In this document: piece after piece, positions 51,546 to 60,363 of the stretch
Layout: each line of letters opens with the position of its first letter
Position numbering within the stretch: the first letter of the stretch is position 1
Notes under the pieces: model-generated
The model's database searches: none
Told to the model about the DNA's origin: nothing
Seen by the model: the letters and a program-made list of their open reading frames with translations, nothing else
Position numbers and translations under genes: made by a program
Assembly: GCA_003510135.1 (NCBI GenBank)
Contig: DOKY01000021.1
Span: 1-64,000 of the forward strand
DNA: 64,000 bases
Direction of reading: 5' to 3'
Source of the DNA: Pseudothermotoga sp.
Lineage (GTDB): Bacteria > Thermotogota > Thermotogae > Thermotogales > DSM-5069

Positions 51546-52504
51546 TGCTTGAGCTCAGGTACAATCCCCTTACAGACGAGTGGATCATCGTTTCTGCCGA
51601 GACGCAAAGAAGGCCGGTACAGCCTTCGCAGCAGAGCTGTCCCATATGTGTCGGTGGCGTTGAACTGCCTGAAGAGTACGATCTGATCAGTTTCGAAAAC
51701 AGATTTCCCGCATTGAAGCGGAATCCTCCAGACGTTTTATCAGAATCGGACATCTTCCTGAAAAAACGTTCCTTCGGCATCTGCGAAGTTGTGGTTTACA
51801 CTTCCAGGCACGATGTTGCCCTGCCGGGGATGCCCTTAAGACAGATAGAGAAGCTCGTGGAAATGTGGGTTGACAGGACTGTAGAACTTTTCACTTATGA
51901 TTTCGTCGAGTACGTGTTCATCTTCGAGAACAGAGGAAAGGAAGTCGGAGCGAGTCTCTCACATCCCCACGGTCAGATCTACGCCTTTCCTTTCCTGCCC
52001 AGGCGAATCCTCGCGAAGGTCGAAGGCTTTTCAAAATGGCGAGATCAGAAAGGATCGTGCCCTGTGTGTGATGTCGTCGCCGAAGAAGTCAGACTCAAGA
52101 AGCGGATCGTTTTCGAGACCGATTCGTTCGTTTCACTCGTACCTTTCTACGCTCGCTTTCCCTTTGAGGTTCACGTTTATCCAAAAAGACACGTGACGAG
52201 CTTGCCAGAACTCACAACGCTGGAGAGAGCCGAACTGGCCAAACATCTTAAGATCATCACCCTGAAATATGATGGGCTTTATGGTCAGGAGTTTCCCTAC
52301 ATGATGATGTTTTTCCAGGCACCAATGAAGAGGCTGGATGCAGAACTGTTTCATCTGCACATCGAGTTCAACCCACCCAAGAGGGATAAGGACAAGATCA
52401 AATGGATGGCGAGTGTGGAAACGGGTACCTGGGCGTTCATAAACCCTATGGTTCCGGAACAAGCGGCGGAAATGCTCAGGAGGGTCGAGGTGAGCGAACT
52501 GTGA
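51545..52504 (+). CDS. galT: Galactose-1-phosphate uridylyltransferase
   Basis: A 319-residue Leloir-pathway enzyme exchanging UDP between UDP-glucose and galactose 1-phosphate. The nucleophilic histidine is in SLSHPHGQIYAFPF (HPH motif, near residue 138). Zinc cysteines occur in SCPICVGGVELPEEYD and SCPVCDVV. It begins at ATG 51545, sharing bases with the stop of the preceding gene (GTG 51542 is an alternative), and overlaps galK by four bases. Confidence 0.96.
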   Translation: MLELRYNPLTDEWIIVSAETQRRPVQPSQQSCPICVGGVELPEEYDLISFENRFPALKRNPPDVLSESDIFLKKRSFGICEVVVYTSRHDVALPGMPLRQIEKLVEMWVDRTVELFTYDFVEYVFIFENRGKEVGASLSHPHGQIYAFPFLPRRILAKVEGFSKWRDQKGSCPVCDVVAEEVRLKKRIVFETDSFVSLVPFYARFPFEVHVYPKRHVTSLPELTTLERAELAKHLKIITLKYDGLYGQEFPYMMMFFQAPMKRLDAELFHLHIEFNPPKRDKDKIKWMASVETGTWAFINPMVPEQAAEMLRRVEVSEL

Positions 52505-53592
52505 CGGTGAAAGTCAGGGCTCCGGGACGTGTGAATATCATAGGAGAGCACACGGATTACAACGATGGTTTTGTCTTGCCTTTTGCCATCGACAGGTACG
52601 TCGAGGTCGAAGTGGGTCCATCTAAGAAGTTCGTGCTCACATCGAAGCTCTACAACCAGACAGTTGAGGTCGAGAAGAATCAGAGACGAGGAACCTGGAC
52701 CGACTACGTCATGGGGGTTGTCTGGGCGCTCGAGCAGGCGGGCTATCGTGTGGAACCCTTCGAGATGCAAATAGACTCAACGCTTCCAACAGGCTCGGGA
52801 CTCTCCAGCTCTGCGGCTCTGGAAGTCGCCAGCGCCGTTGCGATTGTCAAAATGATGAATCATAAGATCGAGCCGAAAGATCTGGTTCAGGTCTGTGTGA
52901 AAGCAGAGAGAGAGTTCGTTGGCGTACGCTGTGGTGTCATGGACCAGTTCACCGCGGTGTTTGCTAAGAAAGATCACGCCATTTTGCTCGATACGATGAC
53001 GATGGACTACGAATACGTTCCACTCAACTTGAACAACTACGAATTTGTGTTGATAGATTCGAACGTGAAACACGAACTTGCTTCTTCGGAGTACAACAAA
53101 AGAAGGACAGAGTGTGAGGCGATTCTCAAGGCATTGAACAAGCGATCTTTCAGAGAAATCACAGAGAAAGATCTCGCCGCACTCGGACTGACGCTGCGAA
53201 AACGCGCCAGACACGTTTTGAGCGAGAATGAACGCGTCCTGAAGACGGTGAACGCGTTGAAAGAAGGGAGATTGCTTCTCGCAGGCTGTTTTCTTTACGA
53301 ATCCCATGCAAGCTTGAGGGATCTTTACGAGGTTTCATGCGACGAGGTTGATTTCATCGTGGGCTTTTTGAAAGGCAGGGCCGGCGTCCTCGGTGCAAGG
53401 ATCGTCGGTGGAGGCTTTGGAGGAAGCGTTCTTGCCCTGCTGAGAAAGGGTTACACGGAATTCAGCTTCGAAGAGCTCGATATGGAGTACAGAAAGTTCT
53501 TCAACAGGAGCATAAAGGTTTTGCGCGTGAACAGCAGCGATGGGGTTCTGTTTTCTCACCTCATATCTTCTGAATTCGAGAGTGCGACCTGA
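52501..53592 (+). CDS. galK: Galactokinase
   Basis: A 363-residue GHMP kinase phosphorylating galactose. It has the galactokinase signature GRVNIIGEHTDYNDGFVLPF at the N-terminus, the ATP loop LPTGSGLSSSAALEVA, catalytic Asp in GVRCGVMDQF, and GGGFGGSVLALL. GTG 52501 is chosen because it begins directly before the signature and overlaps the galT stop as GTGA; GTG 52507 is possible. The 3' end overlaps the convergent permease gene by 32 bases. Confidence 0.96.
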   Translation: MTVKVRAPGRVNIIGEHTDYNDGFVLPFAIDRYVEVEVGPSKKFVLTSKLYNQTVEVEKNQRRGTWTDYVMGVVWALEQAGYRVEPFEMQIDSTLPTGSGLSSSAALEVASAVAIVKMMNHKIEPKDLVQVCVKAEREFVGVRCGVMDQFTAVFAKKDHAILLDTMTMDYEYVPLNLNNYEFVLIDSNVKHELASSEYNKRRTECEAILKALNKRSFREITEKDLAALGLTLRKRARHVLSENERVLKTVNALKEGRLLLAGCFLYESHASLRDLYEVSCDEVDFIVGFLKGRAGVLGARIVGGGFGGSVLALLRKGYTEFSFEELDMEYRKFFNRSIKVLRVNSSDGVLFSHLISSEFESAT

Positions 53593-54487
53593 CACGTGTT
53601 CTTGCGTAGATTATCAGTACTACCAACGTGAGAATGAACGGTATCATGTTGGTTATTTCGGATGGTATTCTCAAAGACTGCAAAGTAAAACCTGTCGCTT
53701 CTGCGATTCCGAAGAGCAAAGCACCGAGTGCACCGAGAATCGCAGAGTTTCCACCCAGTGCTTGAGCCGCCAGGGCGATGAAGCCCCTTCCACTGGTCAT
53801 GTCGCGCGCGAACCAGGAAACATAACCCATCGAAAGGAATGCCCCAGCGAAGCCTGCAAAAACACCGCTGAGCAACAGCGAGAGATACTTCACGCGCAAC
53901 ACCGAAACACCCACGGATGTGGCGGCGTCCGGATTCTCCCCAACTGCTCTCATGCGCATACCCAAAGGTGTCTTTCTGATTAGATAGTCCACAAGAAAGA
54001 TCGAGATCAGAGCAAGGTACGTCAGAGCGTTGTGGTTGTTCAAGACTTTTCCCAAGAAAGGTATATCCCTCAACAACGGTATGTCGAGTCTGGGAATCGG
54101 CTGGCTACCCAGAGAGGCAGACGTTCCCTTCTCTCCAGTGAGTGCGAAAAGCATGAACACGGTGAAACCTGATCCGAACAAATTCAAAGCCACACCAGCG
54201 ATCACTAAGTTCACTCTGAGTTTCAGGTGCGAGAATGCGAGAAGAAGAGACATCGCCATAGCGCTTGCAACACCGGCGACGAGTCCTATCCAGGGGTTCT
54301 TCACGAAGGCACCAACCACGTTACCCCAGAACGCAGCCATCAGCATCATACCCTCGATGCCTATGTTTATAGAACCCGAGATCGAACTGACCAGCGCAGC
54401 CATTACAGCGAACAGAAGAGGGGTTGAGACCCTGAGCACGCTATACCAGAAGGCGGGATCTATGAAATTCTGAAAGAAATTACTCAC
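53561..54487 (-). CDS. Nucleoside-type ABC transporter permease (second subunit)
   Basis: A 308-residue BPD_transp_2-family permease with eight or more hydrophobic segments. It has SISGSINIGIEGMMLMAAFWG near residue 34, typical of YufQ/NupQ-like proteins, and LIRKTPLGMRMRAVGENPDAA in the cytoplasmic loop. The start is GTG 54487. It forms the import channel with the next permease; context (BMP-type binding protein, uridine phosphorylase) points to nucleosides. Confidence 0.92.
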   Translation of the reverse strand: MSNFFQNFIDPAFWYSVLRVSTPLLFAVMAALVSSISGSINIGIEGMMLMAAFWGNVVGAFVKNPWIGLVAGVASAMAMSLLLAFSHLKLRVNLVIAGVALNLFGSGFTVFMLFALTGEKGTSASLGSQPIPRLDIPLLRDIPFLGKVLNNHNALTYLALISIFLVDYLIRKTPLGMRMRAVGENPDAATSVGVSVLRVKYLSLLLSGVFAGFAGAFLSMGYVSWFARDMTSGRGFIALAAQALGGNSAILGALGALLFGIAEATGFTLQSLRIPSEITNMIPFILTLVVLIIYARTRVRSHSRIQKI

Positions 54488-55529
54488 CTTTCATCGCCTC
54501 TCTCTCGACGATTCTCTTCTTGAACCTTTCCAACAAGGCCTCCGCCGTCACGAGCAGGATCATAACACTCTGTATGACGATTACGACCTCCGGCGCCAGA
54601 CCCATCATCCTGCTCATGATGTTGGCTCCGACCCTCAAGTACGCTATGAAGAGCGCGCTCGGTATAACCAAAAAAGGGTTGTTCCTTGCCAGGATCGCTA
54701 CGATGATTCCATCGAAACCATATCCGGGTAGAGATTGCCAGACGAACCTTCGGTACATGGCCGTGAGCTCGATTCCACCAGCTAAGCCGGCGAGTGCGCC
54801 GGCGAGTAACTGCACCCAGAACGTTGTCACCACGACGTTGATACCCGTGTAGAAACCGAACTTTTTGTTGGCACCGACCACGCGTATTTCATACCCATAC
54901 TTCGTGAAGTAGAGAAGAAACCCGATCAAGATTGCTACAGAAACGGCGATGAAGAATCCACTGTTCAATCTGTAGCGGGTGAGTGTAGCGAGCCAGGCTG
55001 TCTGAGGAAAGCGATAGGAAACGAGTGCACCCGCTGCCTTGTCCCTGAAGTAGTTGTTCACCAGGAAAAGGACTAAAAGGTAAGCGATGTAATTCATCAT
55101 CAAAGAGGACACCAGTTCACTAGCCTTCCACTTCGCCTTCAAAATCGCCGGTACGAAGGCCCAGATGGCTCCAAACAGTGCTGCCGTGAGCAGGGTAACG
55201 ATCAAATGGAGCACAGATAATTGTGGAAACTCGAGAGCTGCCAGCATGGCACCGAACCCGCCGAAGAACAGACAGCCTTCAGCGCCAATGTTGAACACTC
55301 TGGCTTGGAAAACCAGTGAAAGTGCCAAACCTGTCATTATCAGTGGGACCGAGTTGTTCAGGAACTCCACGAACCTTCTCTGGCTCGATAGCGGTCCGTA
55401 CAGGAACCACTTGAACGCCTCAGCTACATCCTTCGTGCTGAAGAGCAGAAAGACGTAGCCAATGAGCAGGGCGATGAGGATCGTCAGTGCCATCCTCACT
55501 AACTCCAGCAGTGCGAGCGATCTCTTCAT
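54480..55529 (-). CDS. Nucleoside-type ABC transporter permease (first subunit)
   Basis: A 349-residue BPD_transp_2-family permease (YufP/NupP-like) with about ten hydrophobic segments. It contains RVFNIGAEGCLFFGGFGAML near residue 75 and GYEIRVVGANKKFGFYTGIN in the loop facing the ATPase. The ATG overlaps the ATPase stop by four bases, and its 3' end overlaps the second permease by eight, so the three proteins are translationally coupled. Confidence 0.92.
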   Translation of the reverse strand: MKRSLALLELVRMALTILIALLIGYVFLLFSTKDVAEAFKWFLYGPLSSQRRFVEFLNNSVPLIMTGLALSLVFQARVFNIGAEGCLFFGGFGAMLAALEFPQLSVLHLIVTLLTAALFGAIWAFVPAILKAKWKASELVSSLMMNYIAYLLVLFLVNNYFRDKAAGALVSYRFPQTAWLATLTRYRLNSGFFIAVSVAILIGFLLYFTKYGYEIRVVGANKKFGFYTGINVVVTTFWVQLLAGALAGLAGGIELTAMYRRFVWQSLPGYGFDGIIVAILARNNPFLVIPSALFIAYLRVGANIMSRMMGLAPEVVIVIQSVMILLVTAEALLERFKKRIVEREAMKGE

Positions 55530-57073
55530 AGAGTCAACAACTCCTTGAGTTCCTCCGGATTTTGCCTTTTTGTACCAAGCATATAGAAGCCGAGATCGGT
55601 TTCCGTGAGGTTCTCGTTCTGAAGATGCGCCACGATCTCACCTTTGTACAAAACCAAGATCCTGTCTGCTATTTGCAAAACTTCTTGCAGGTCTGTCGAA
55701 ACGAGAAGCACGCCCCGACCTTCGTCCCTCATCTGCAACAACTTTTTACGTATGAACTCGCTCGACGCAACGTCGATGCCGTGTGTTGGCTGGTTCGCGA
55801 TCACAACCTTGGGCTCGTTTGTCAACTCTCTCGCCACGACCACCTTTTGCATGTTACCACCGGAGAGCATCCTCACCAGAGTTGTTGGAGATTTCACCCT
55901 TATGGAAAATTCCTTGATCAACCTCCTGGCGAACTCGATAACGGATCTCTTTCTGTAGACAACACGTCCACTGAAAGGTTGTTGATCGTATCTATCGGAA
56001 ATCATATTCTCGGCCACGCTCATATCTAAGGCGCTTCCTACTTCAATCCTGTCATCGGGGATGTGCGAAATTCCAAGCTGTCTCAGCTGCCAGGGTTTGG
56101 CGCCCAAAACGTTTTTTCCGCCAACCAGCATTTCGCCTGATGCGTTTTCTCGAAGTCCTGTGAGAATCTCAACCAGTTCTTTTTGCCCGTTTCCCTCCAG
56201 CCCAGCGATGGCCAGGATCTCGCCGGATCTCAGAACGAAAGATAAGTTCTTCAAGATATGCGCCCCATCCTCCCTGAAGTAGTTCAGGTTTTTCACCACG
56301 AGCAACGGTTCGCCGGGTACAGCCTTTACTCTGCTTATGTCGTACTCGAACTTCCTTCCGATCATCAGTTCCACGATCTGTGACTCAGTGAGCTCTTCAT
56401 TCCTGTAAGTACCAACAACACGTCCCTCACGCATGATCGTTATTCTGTCTGCGATCTGTTTGACTTCGTTCAGCTTGTGCGTGATGAAGATGATGGTGAT
56501 GCCCTGCTGCGACAGATTTTTCAGGACCACAAACAGTTCATTCACTTCCTGCGGTGTCAAGACCGAAGAGGGCTCATCGAGTATGAGTACCTTAGCACCA
56601 CGTATGAGGGCTTTCATGATCTCGACTCTCTGCTTGACTCCCACTGGCAGGTCCATGACTTTCTCCCAGATGGGAAGTTCGAAATTCACTTTTTTCGCGT
56701 ACTCGCTTATGATCTGTTCCATGCGTTTGAAGTCGAGCGAGAACAGATTCTTCTTTGGTTCGATTCCGAGCATGATGTTCTCCGCAACTGTAAAAGAAGG
56801 GACGAGCATGAAGTGCTGATGAACCATTCCTACGCCCAGCGCAATGGCATCGTGAGGGGAATTCAGCTGCGCGGGTTTCTCGAAGATTCTTATTTCACCG
56901 CTCGTTGGTTTCTCCATTCCAAAGAGGATCTTCATCAAGGTTGTCTTGCCGGCACCGTTTTCACCGACAACTGCGTGGATCTCACCAACCGCCGCAGAAA
57001 AATTCACATTCCTGTTCGCCACAACACCGTTTGGATAAACCTTTGTCACGTTGATCGCTTCTATCGCCTTCAT
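55526..57073 (-). CDS. ABC transporter ATPase with two nucleotide-binding domains (nucleoside-type)
   Basis: A 515-residue duplicated ATPase of the sugar/nucleoside (RbsA/YufO) type. The first half has Walker A GENGAGKTTLMKILFG near residue 37 and Walker B VLILDEPSSVLTP. In the second half the P-loop is GLEGNGQKELVEI, with GQ in place of GKT/S, and MLSGGNMQKVVVARE is the ABC signature. This asymmetry is normal for the family. ATG 57073 has GGAGGCG seven bases upstream. An intercistronic hairpin separates it from the binding-protein gene. Confidence 0.95.
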   Translation of the reverse strand: MKAIEAINVTKVYPNGVVANRNVNFSAAVGEIHAVVGENGAGKTTLMKILFGMEKPTSGEIRIFEKPAQLNSPHDAIALGVGMVHQHFMLVPSFTVAENIMLGIEPKKNLFSLDFKRMEQIISEYAKKVNFELPIWEKVMDLPVGVKQRVEIMKALIRGAKVLILDEPSSVLTPQEVNELFVVLKNLSQQGITIIFITHKLNEVKQIADRITIMREGRVVGTYRNEELTESQIVELMIGRKFEYDISRVKAVPGEPLLVVKNLNYFREDGAHILKNLSFVLRSGEILAIAGLEGNGQKELVEILTGLRENASGEMLVGGKNVLGAKPWQLRQLGISHIPDDRIEVGSALDMSVAENMISDRYDQQPFSGRVVYRKRSVIEFARRLIKEFSIRVKSPTTLVRMLSGGNMQKVVVARELTNEPKVVIANQPTHGIDVASSEFIRKKLLQMRDEGRGVLLVSTDLQEVLQIADRILVLYKGEIVAHLQNENLTETDLGFYMLGTKRQNPEELKELLTL

Positions 57074-57090
57074 ATCGACGCCTCCAGAAG

Positions 57091-57113
57091 GTGGGAGCCG
57101 CGAAGGCTCCCAC
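57091..57113 (-). terminator. Intercistronic hairpin after the BMP-type binding-protein gene
   Basis: GTGGGAGCC (57091-57099) and GGCTCCCAC (57105-57113) form a perfect 9-bp stem with a five-base loop between the binding-protein stop and the ATPase ribosome binding site. There is no U-tract, so partial termination or 3'-end protection of the binding-protein message is likely. Confidence 0.75.
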
Positions 57114-57118
57114 TCCAA

Positions 57119-58183
57119 TCATGGACGAACGCTCGATCTGAGCTTGTTGAGCTCGTCGGTCGACATACCATAAGCGGTGCTGACTTTGATTTCTCCTTTG
57201 AGTATCTTTTCTTCAATCTCCTTTATCTTCGCACGTATCTGCTCGGGCACAAGCTCCCTGTAGTATTTGTTGTCCGCCACTCCAACGCCACCTTCAGCGA
57301 TACCAAGCGCCTCGGCCTGTCCGTACTTCAGTTTTCCTTCCAGATGCAGTTTCAGACCACGGAAGATCGAGATATCCACGTTCTTCATCATGGAGGTGAC
57401 TATTCTCTTGGCGATTTCGATGTCTATATCCTCATAGATCAACGCTTGGTCAGAATCAACACCTATTGCCCACCTGTCAGCTTCCTTCGCGGCTTCGAGC
57501 AGGCCAACACCGGTGTTGCCTGCCACGTTGAAGATTATATCTGCACCCTGTCTGTACATAGCAAGACTGAGCTCCTTACCCTTCGCAGGATCGTTGAAGC
57601 TTCCGACGTACGAGATCAGGACCTTGATGTTCGGGTTGACGTACTTCGCACCTTCGATGTAGCCAACCAAGAAGTCGTTGATCACGGGTATGTCCATTCC
57701 TCCAAGGAATCCTATGATCGGTTCCGGGTTGGTCTTTGGCATGCCGGAGGTCGTTATCAACGCAGCCAGAGCACCGACGAGGAAGGATCCCTCGTTCTGC
57801 TTGTAGAGTATGGAGTAAACGTTGTCCAGTCCAGGTTTGCTGTAGTCAACGGAGGTATCGAAGATGAAGTACTTCTTCTCCGGATACATTGGTGCAATCT
57901 CTTCGAGGATCTCCTGCATCTGCCAGGTTCCGACGATGATTATGTCGTAATCCTGATCTGAAAGATCCTCGAGGTACGGTCTCCATCTTTCTTGCTGATA
58001 CCCCGCTTCGATGATTTTCGCCTCGATTCCCAGTTCTTTGATCGCCATCTGGATGCCTCTACCCGCGGAGTCGAAGAAAGACTTGTCACCAAGTGTTCCG
58101 TTCAACAACAACGCGACCTTGAGCGGCCTTGCAAAGCTGAGCACGAACAACGTTGCCAGAAGTATCACCAGGAACTTCTTCAT
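57119..58183 (-). CDS. BMP-family nucleoside-binding protein of an ABC transporter
   Basis: A 354-residue secreted binding protein of the BMP/PnrA family, with a signal peptide (KKFLVILLATLFVLSFA) and no lipobox. Family patterns are GTLGDKSFFDSAGRGIQMA, GFLGGMDIPVINDFLVGY and WAIGVDSDQALI. Members bind purine or pyrimidine nucleosides. The neighbouring uridine phosphorylase and the remains of a nucleoside hydrolase support nucleoside uptake. It overlaps the phosphorylase gene by four bases. Confidence 0.92.
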   Translation of the reverse strand: MKKFLVILLATLFVLSFARPLKVALLLNGTLGDKSFFDSAGRGIQMAIKELGIEAKIIEAGYQQERWRPYLEDLSDQDYDIIIVGTWQMQEILEEIAPMYPEKKYFIFDTSVDYSKPGLDNVYSILYKQNEGSFLVGALAALITTSGMPKTNPEPIIGFLGGMDIPVINDFLVGYIEGAKYVNPNIKVLISYVGSFNDPAKGKELSLAMYRQGADIIFNVAGNTGVGLLEAAKEADRWAIGVDSDQALIYEDIDIEIAKRIVTSMMKNVDISIFRGLKLHLEGKLKYGQAEALGIAEGGVGVADNKYYRELVPEQIRAKIKEIEEKILKGEIKVSTAYGMSTDELNKLRSSVRP

Positions 58184-58935
58184 AAACCAGCACCTCCCTC
58201 TATGAGAATTTCGATGGCTTTCACGGCGATCTGGATCGACTTCTCCAGGCCTTCCTCGAACCTTGGACCAGCCTGGATGTAGCCGTCTTCCGAAAGTTCT
58301 TCTCTCACCGTTAGTACTGCTCCCGTCTTCAAACCCTTTATGCCTCCGACCACATAGAGCGCCCCGATCTCCATCTCGACAGCCAGAACACCAGCCTTAA
58401 CGAGCAACTTTTCCATATGCCCGTGCCTTTCGGGATCGAAGTTTCTACCGTAATAGGAATCCGTGGAAGCAACGATGCCAACGTGGTAACGATTCCCCAC
58501 CAGTTGGGCTGCCTGCACCAAAGCGCTGACGACTCTAAAGTCTGCAATTGCGGGATACTCCGGCATGATGTACTGTGCTGTTGTTCCATCCAGGCGAACG
58601 GCTCCCGTTACGATGATACTGTCTCCAAGTTTGAGCTCCTTCTGGAACGCACCCGTCGTACCGACTCTGATGACCACCTTGGCGTTGGTCGTTGCGAGTT
58701 CTTCGATTCCTATCGCCATAGCGGGTGCGCCCATCCCCGTGGACATCACACTGACCTTTTTGTTCTTAACATAACCCGTGTAGGTCACATACTCCCTATT
58801 GTCGCCAACTTTCTTTGCGTCTGAGAAATACTTCGCGACACGCTCGACCCTTCCTCTGTCCCCGACCACGATGACAAATTCACCGACATCTTCCGGGTTC
58901 ACCCTGATGTGATACCTTGGATCCACCAAAGTCAT
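58180..58935 (-). CDS. Uridine phosphorylase-like nucleoside phosphorylase
   Basis: A 251-residue PNP/UDP-family enzyme splitting a nucleoside with phosphate into base and ribose 1-phosphate. It has IVVGDRGRVERVAKYF (phosphate-binding Gly-Asp-Arg), MSTGMGAPAMAIGIEEL, VIRVGTTGAFQKELKLGD and the sugar-binding region VLAVEMEIGALYVVG. The RVGTTG motif fits uridine phosphorylase. It follows the chimeric moaA/hydrolase frame with no gap and leads into the BMP transporter genes. Confidence 0.92.
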   Translation of the reverse strand: MTLVDPRYHIRVNPEDVGEFVIVVGDRGRVERVAKYFSDAKKVGDNREYVTYTGYVKNKKVSVMSTGMGAPAMAIGIEELATTNAKVVIRVGTTGAFQKELKLGDSIIVTGAVRLDGTTAQYIMPEYPAIADFRVVSALVQAAQLVGNRYHVGIVASTDSYYGRNFDPERHGHMEKLLVKAGVLAVEMEIGALYVVGGIKGLKTGAVLTVREELSEDGYIQAGPRFEEGLEKSIQIAVKAIEILIEGGAGL

Positions 58936-60132
58936 CTACCTCCCCGTAAGGCAACGAAATTTCTCGAACAATATGCTGAAGAATTTGTCCCTGTCAACCT
59001 TCAGAAGGACCTTTGCGTTGGGTTTGTTGTTCGTGGTTCGCCAGACGTCCACAACCGTCTGACCATACGTGAGTTCTCCCTTGGTTTCCACATCGACGAA
59101 ATAATCTTGCGACTCGAAGATTTCAGGATGTAGTAAATACATCACGGTGCAGGGATCGTGCAGGATCGCACCATCGATATTGAAAACACTCTTGTACGTG
59201 GATTTGAAGAACATCAGAAGATCGGCCATGATTTGAAACCTGTGACCTAAGCTTCTGAGTTTCTCGGCCTCCCTTTCTGTTGCCACAACTTGGTGTGTGA
59301 GATCGAGCGGCGCCATCACTATCGGTACACCCGATCTGAAGACGATCCTTGCGGCCTCCGGATAGAGTTTCCCACCGCAAGAGAGCCTTAGTTTATTGCA
59401 ACTCGTACAAAAAGACCTACTCATGGCAGATATTATTCCGACATAGTTTCCATCTTTGGTGACGAAGTATCTTCCAGGTCCTGCACCGAGTTTCACATTA
59501 CTTGGTTTCAGTTCAAAAGCTGAAAGTCTTTTCAATATTTCTTCTTCAAAAACCACACCCCGGTTCGCTTTACCTATGGGCATCATCTCGATGAACCTTA
59601 TGGGAATACCTCTCTTGGCTGAAAAATCCACCAAATCACCGAGCTCATCTAAGTTCATCTGGCTGACAACGGTATTTATCTTCACAAAGAGCTTACAGTC
59701 TATGGCACTTTCTATCCCCTCGAGAACAGGTTTTAGCGAGCCTCTTGTGATTTCATAAAATCTATCCTCATTCAAACTGTTGAGACTCACATTCACTGAA
59801 AGCAAGCCAGACTCTCTTAGTGGACCCGCAAGTTCTTTTAGCTTACTACCGTTTGTGGTCAACGACAACTGGAAATACTTCGAAAGCTTTTTTGTTACAT
59901 CGACCACATCTTCTCTGAGCAATGCCTCTCCACCTGTTATGCGAATTTGCTTGATACCAAGATTAGAGAATATCTCTGCCAAAATACCTATTTCGTCTAT
60001 AGTCAACAGGCCATCTGAAGGTAAGAATTTGACGTCTGCTGGCATGCAGTAAAAACATCTGTGATTGCATTTGTCGGTTATGGAGAATCTCAGATAGTCT
60101 ATTCTGCGATTGTACTTGTCGATCACATTCAT
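58936..60132 (-). pseudogene. Chimeric frame: MoaA N-terminal part fused to the C-terminal part of a nucleoside hydrolase
   Basis: A 398-codon open frame made of two unrelated truncated genes. Residues 1-258 are MoaA (GTP 3',8-cyclase of molybdenum cofactor synthesis): CNHRCFYC cluster motif (Cys 22, 26, 29), ITGGEALLRED and the auxiliary-cluster start CTSC (242, 245). The third auxiliary Cys is due at 259, where the junction puts Glu. Residues 259-398 match inosine/uridine nucleoside hydrolase from EAARIVFRSGVPIVMAPLDL onward, lacking its N-terminal catalytic Asp cluster. Neither activity is expected to survive. Base composition changes at the junction (59359-59361). TATAAT at 60149-60144 may drive it. 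Confidence 0.88.
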
Positions 60133-60143
60133 ACCTCAATAAG

Positions 60144-60149
60144 ATTATA
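60144..60149 (-). promoter_or_regulatory. Possible -10 box of the moaA-derived frame
   Basis: TATAAT on the minus strand ends 11 bases before ATG 60132. A TTGAGC lies 15 bases further upstream, a short spacer. The transcript would have a leader of only a few bases. Confidence 0.4.
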
Positions 60150-60363
60150 CGCTATCATCTCGTAGCTCAAAATTTGATCAACCACTCCACATCGCTGCTA
60201 ATTTGTCTGTCTTTTCTACATTTACATTCTGGTGACTATGAAAAACGAGATCTGGAGAAAACTGGCTTGGTTGCTTTATTATTGCAATATAGAATTTTGT
60301 CTTTCGCAATACCTATTGTCTTTCAGATGGATATAATCTGAGATTGTCAGGGAGTGTAAATAA

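Noticed and set aside
56477..57961. A 494-codon open frame on the plus strand opposite the ABC ATPase and BMP genes
   Set aside because: It is antisense to two strongly supported genes with clear motifs, has no family resemblance and no ribosome binding site; it results from the codon bias of the true genes.
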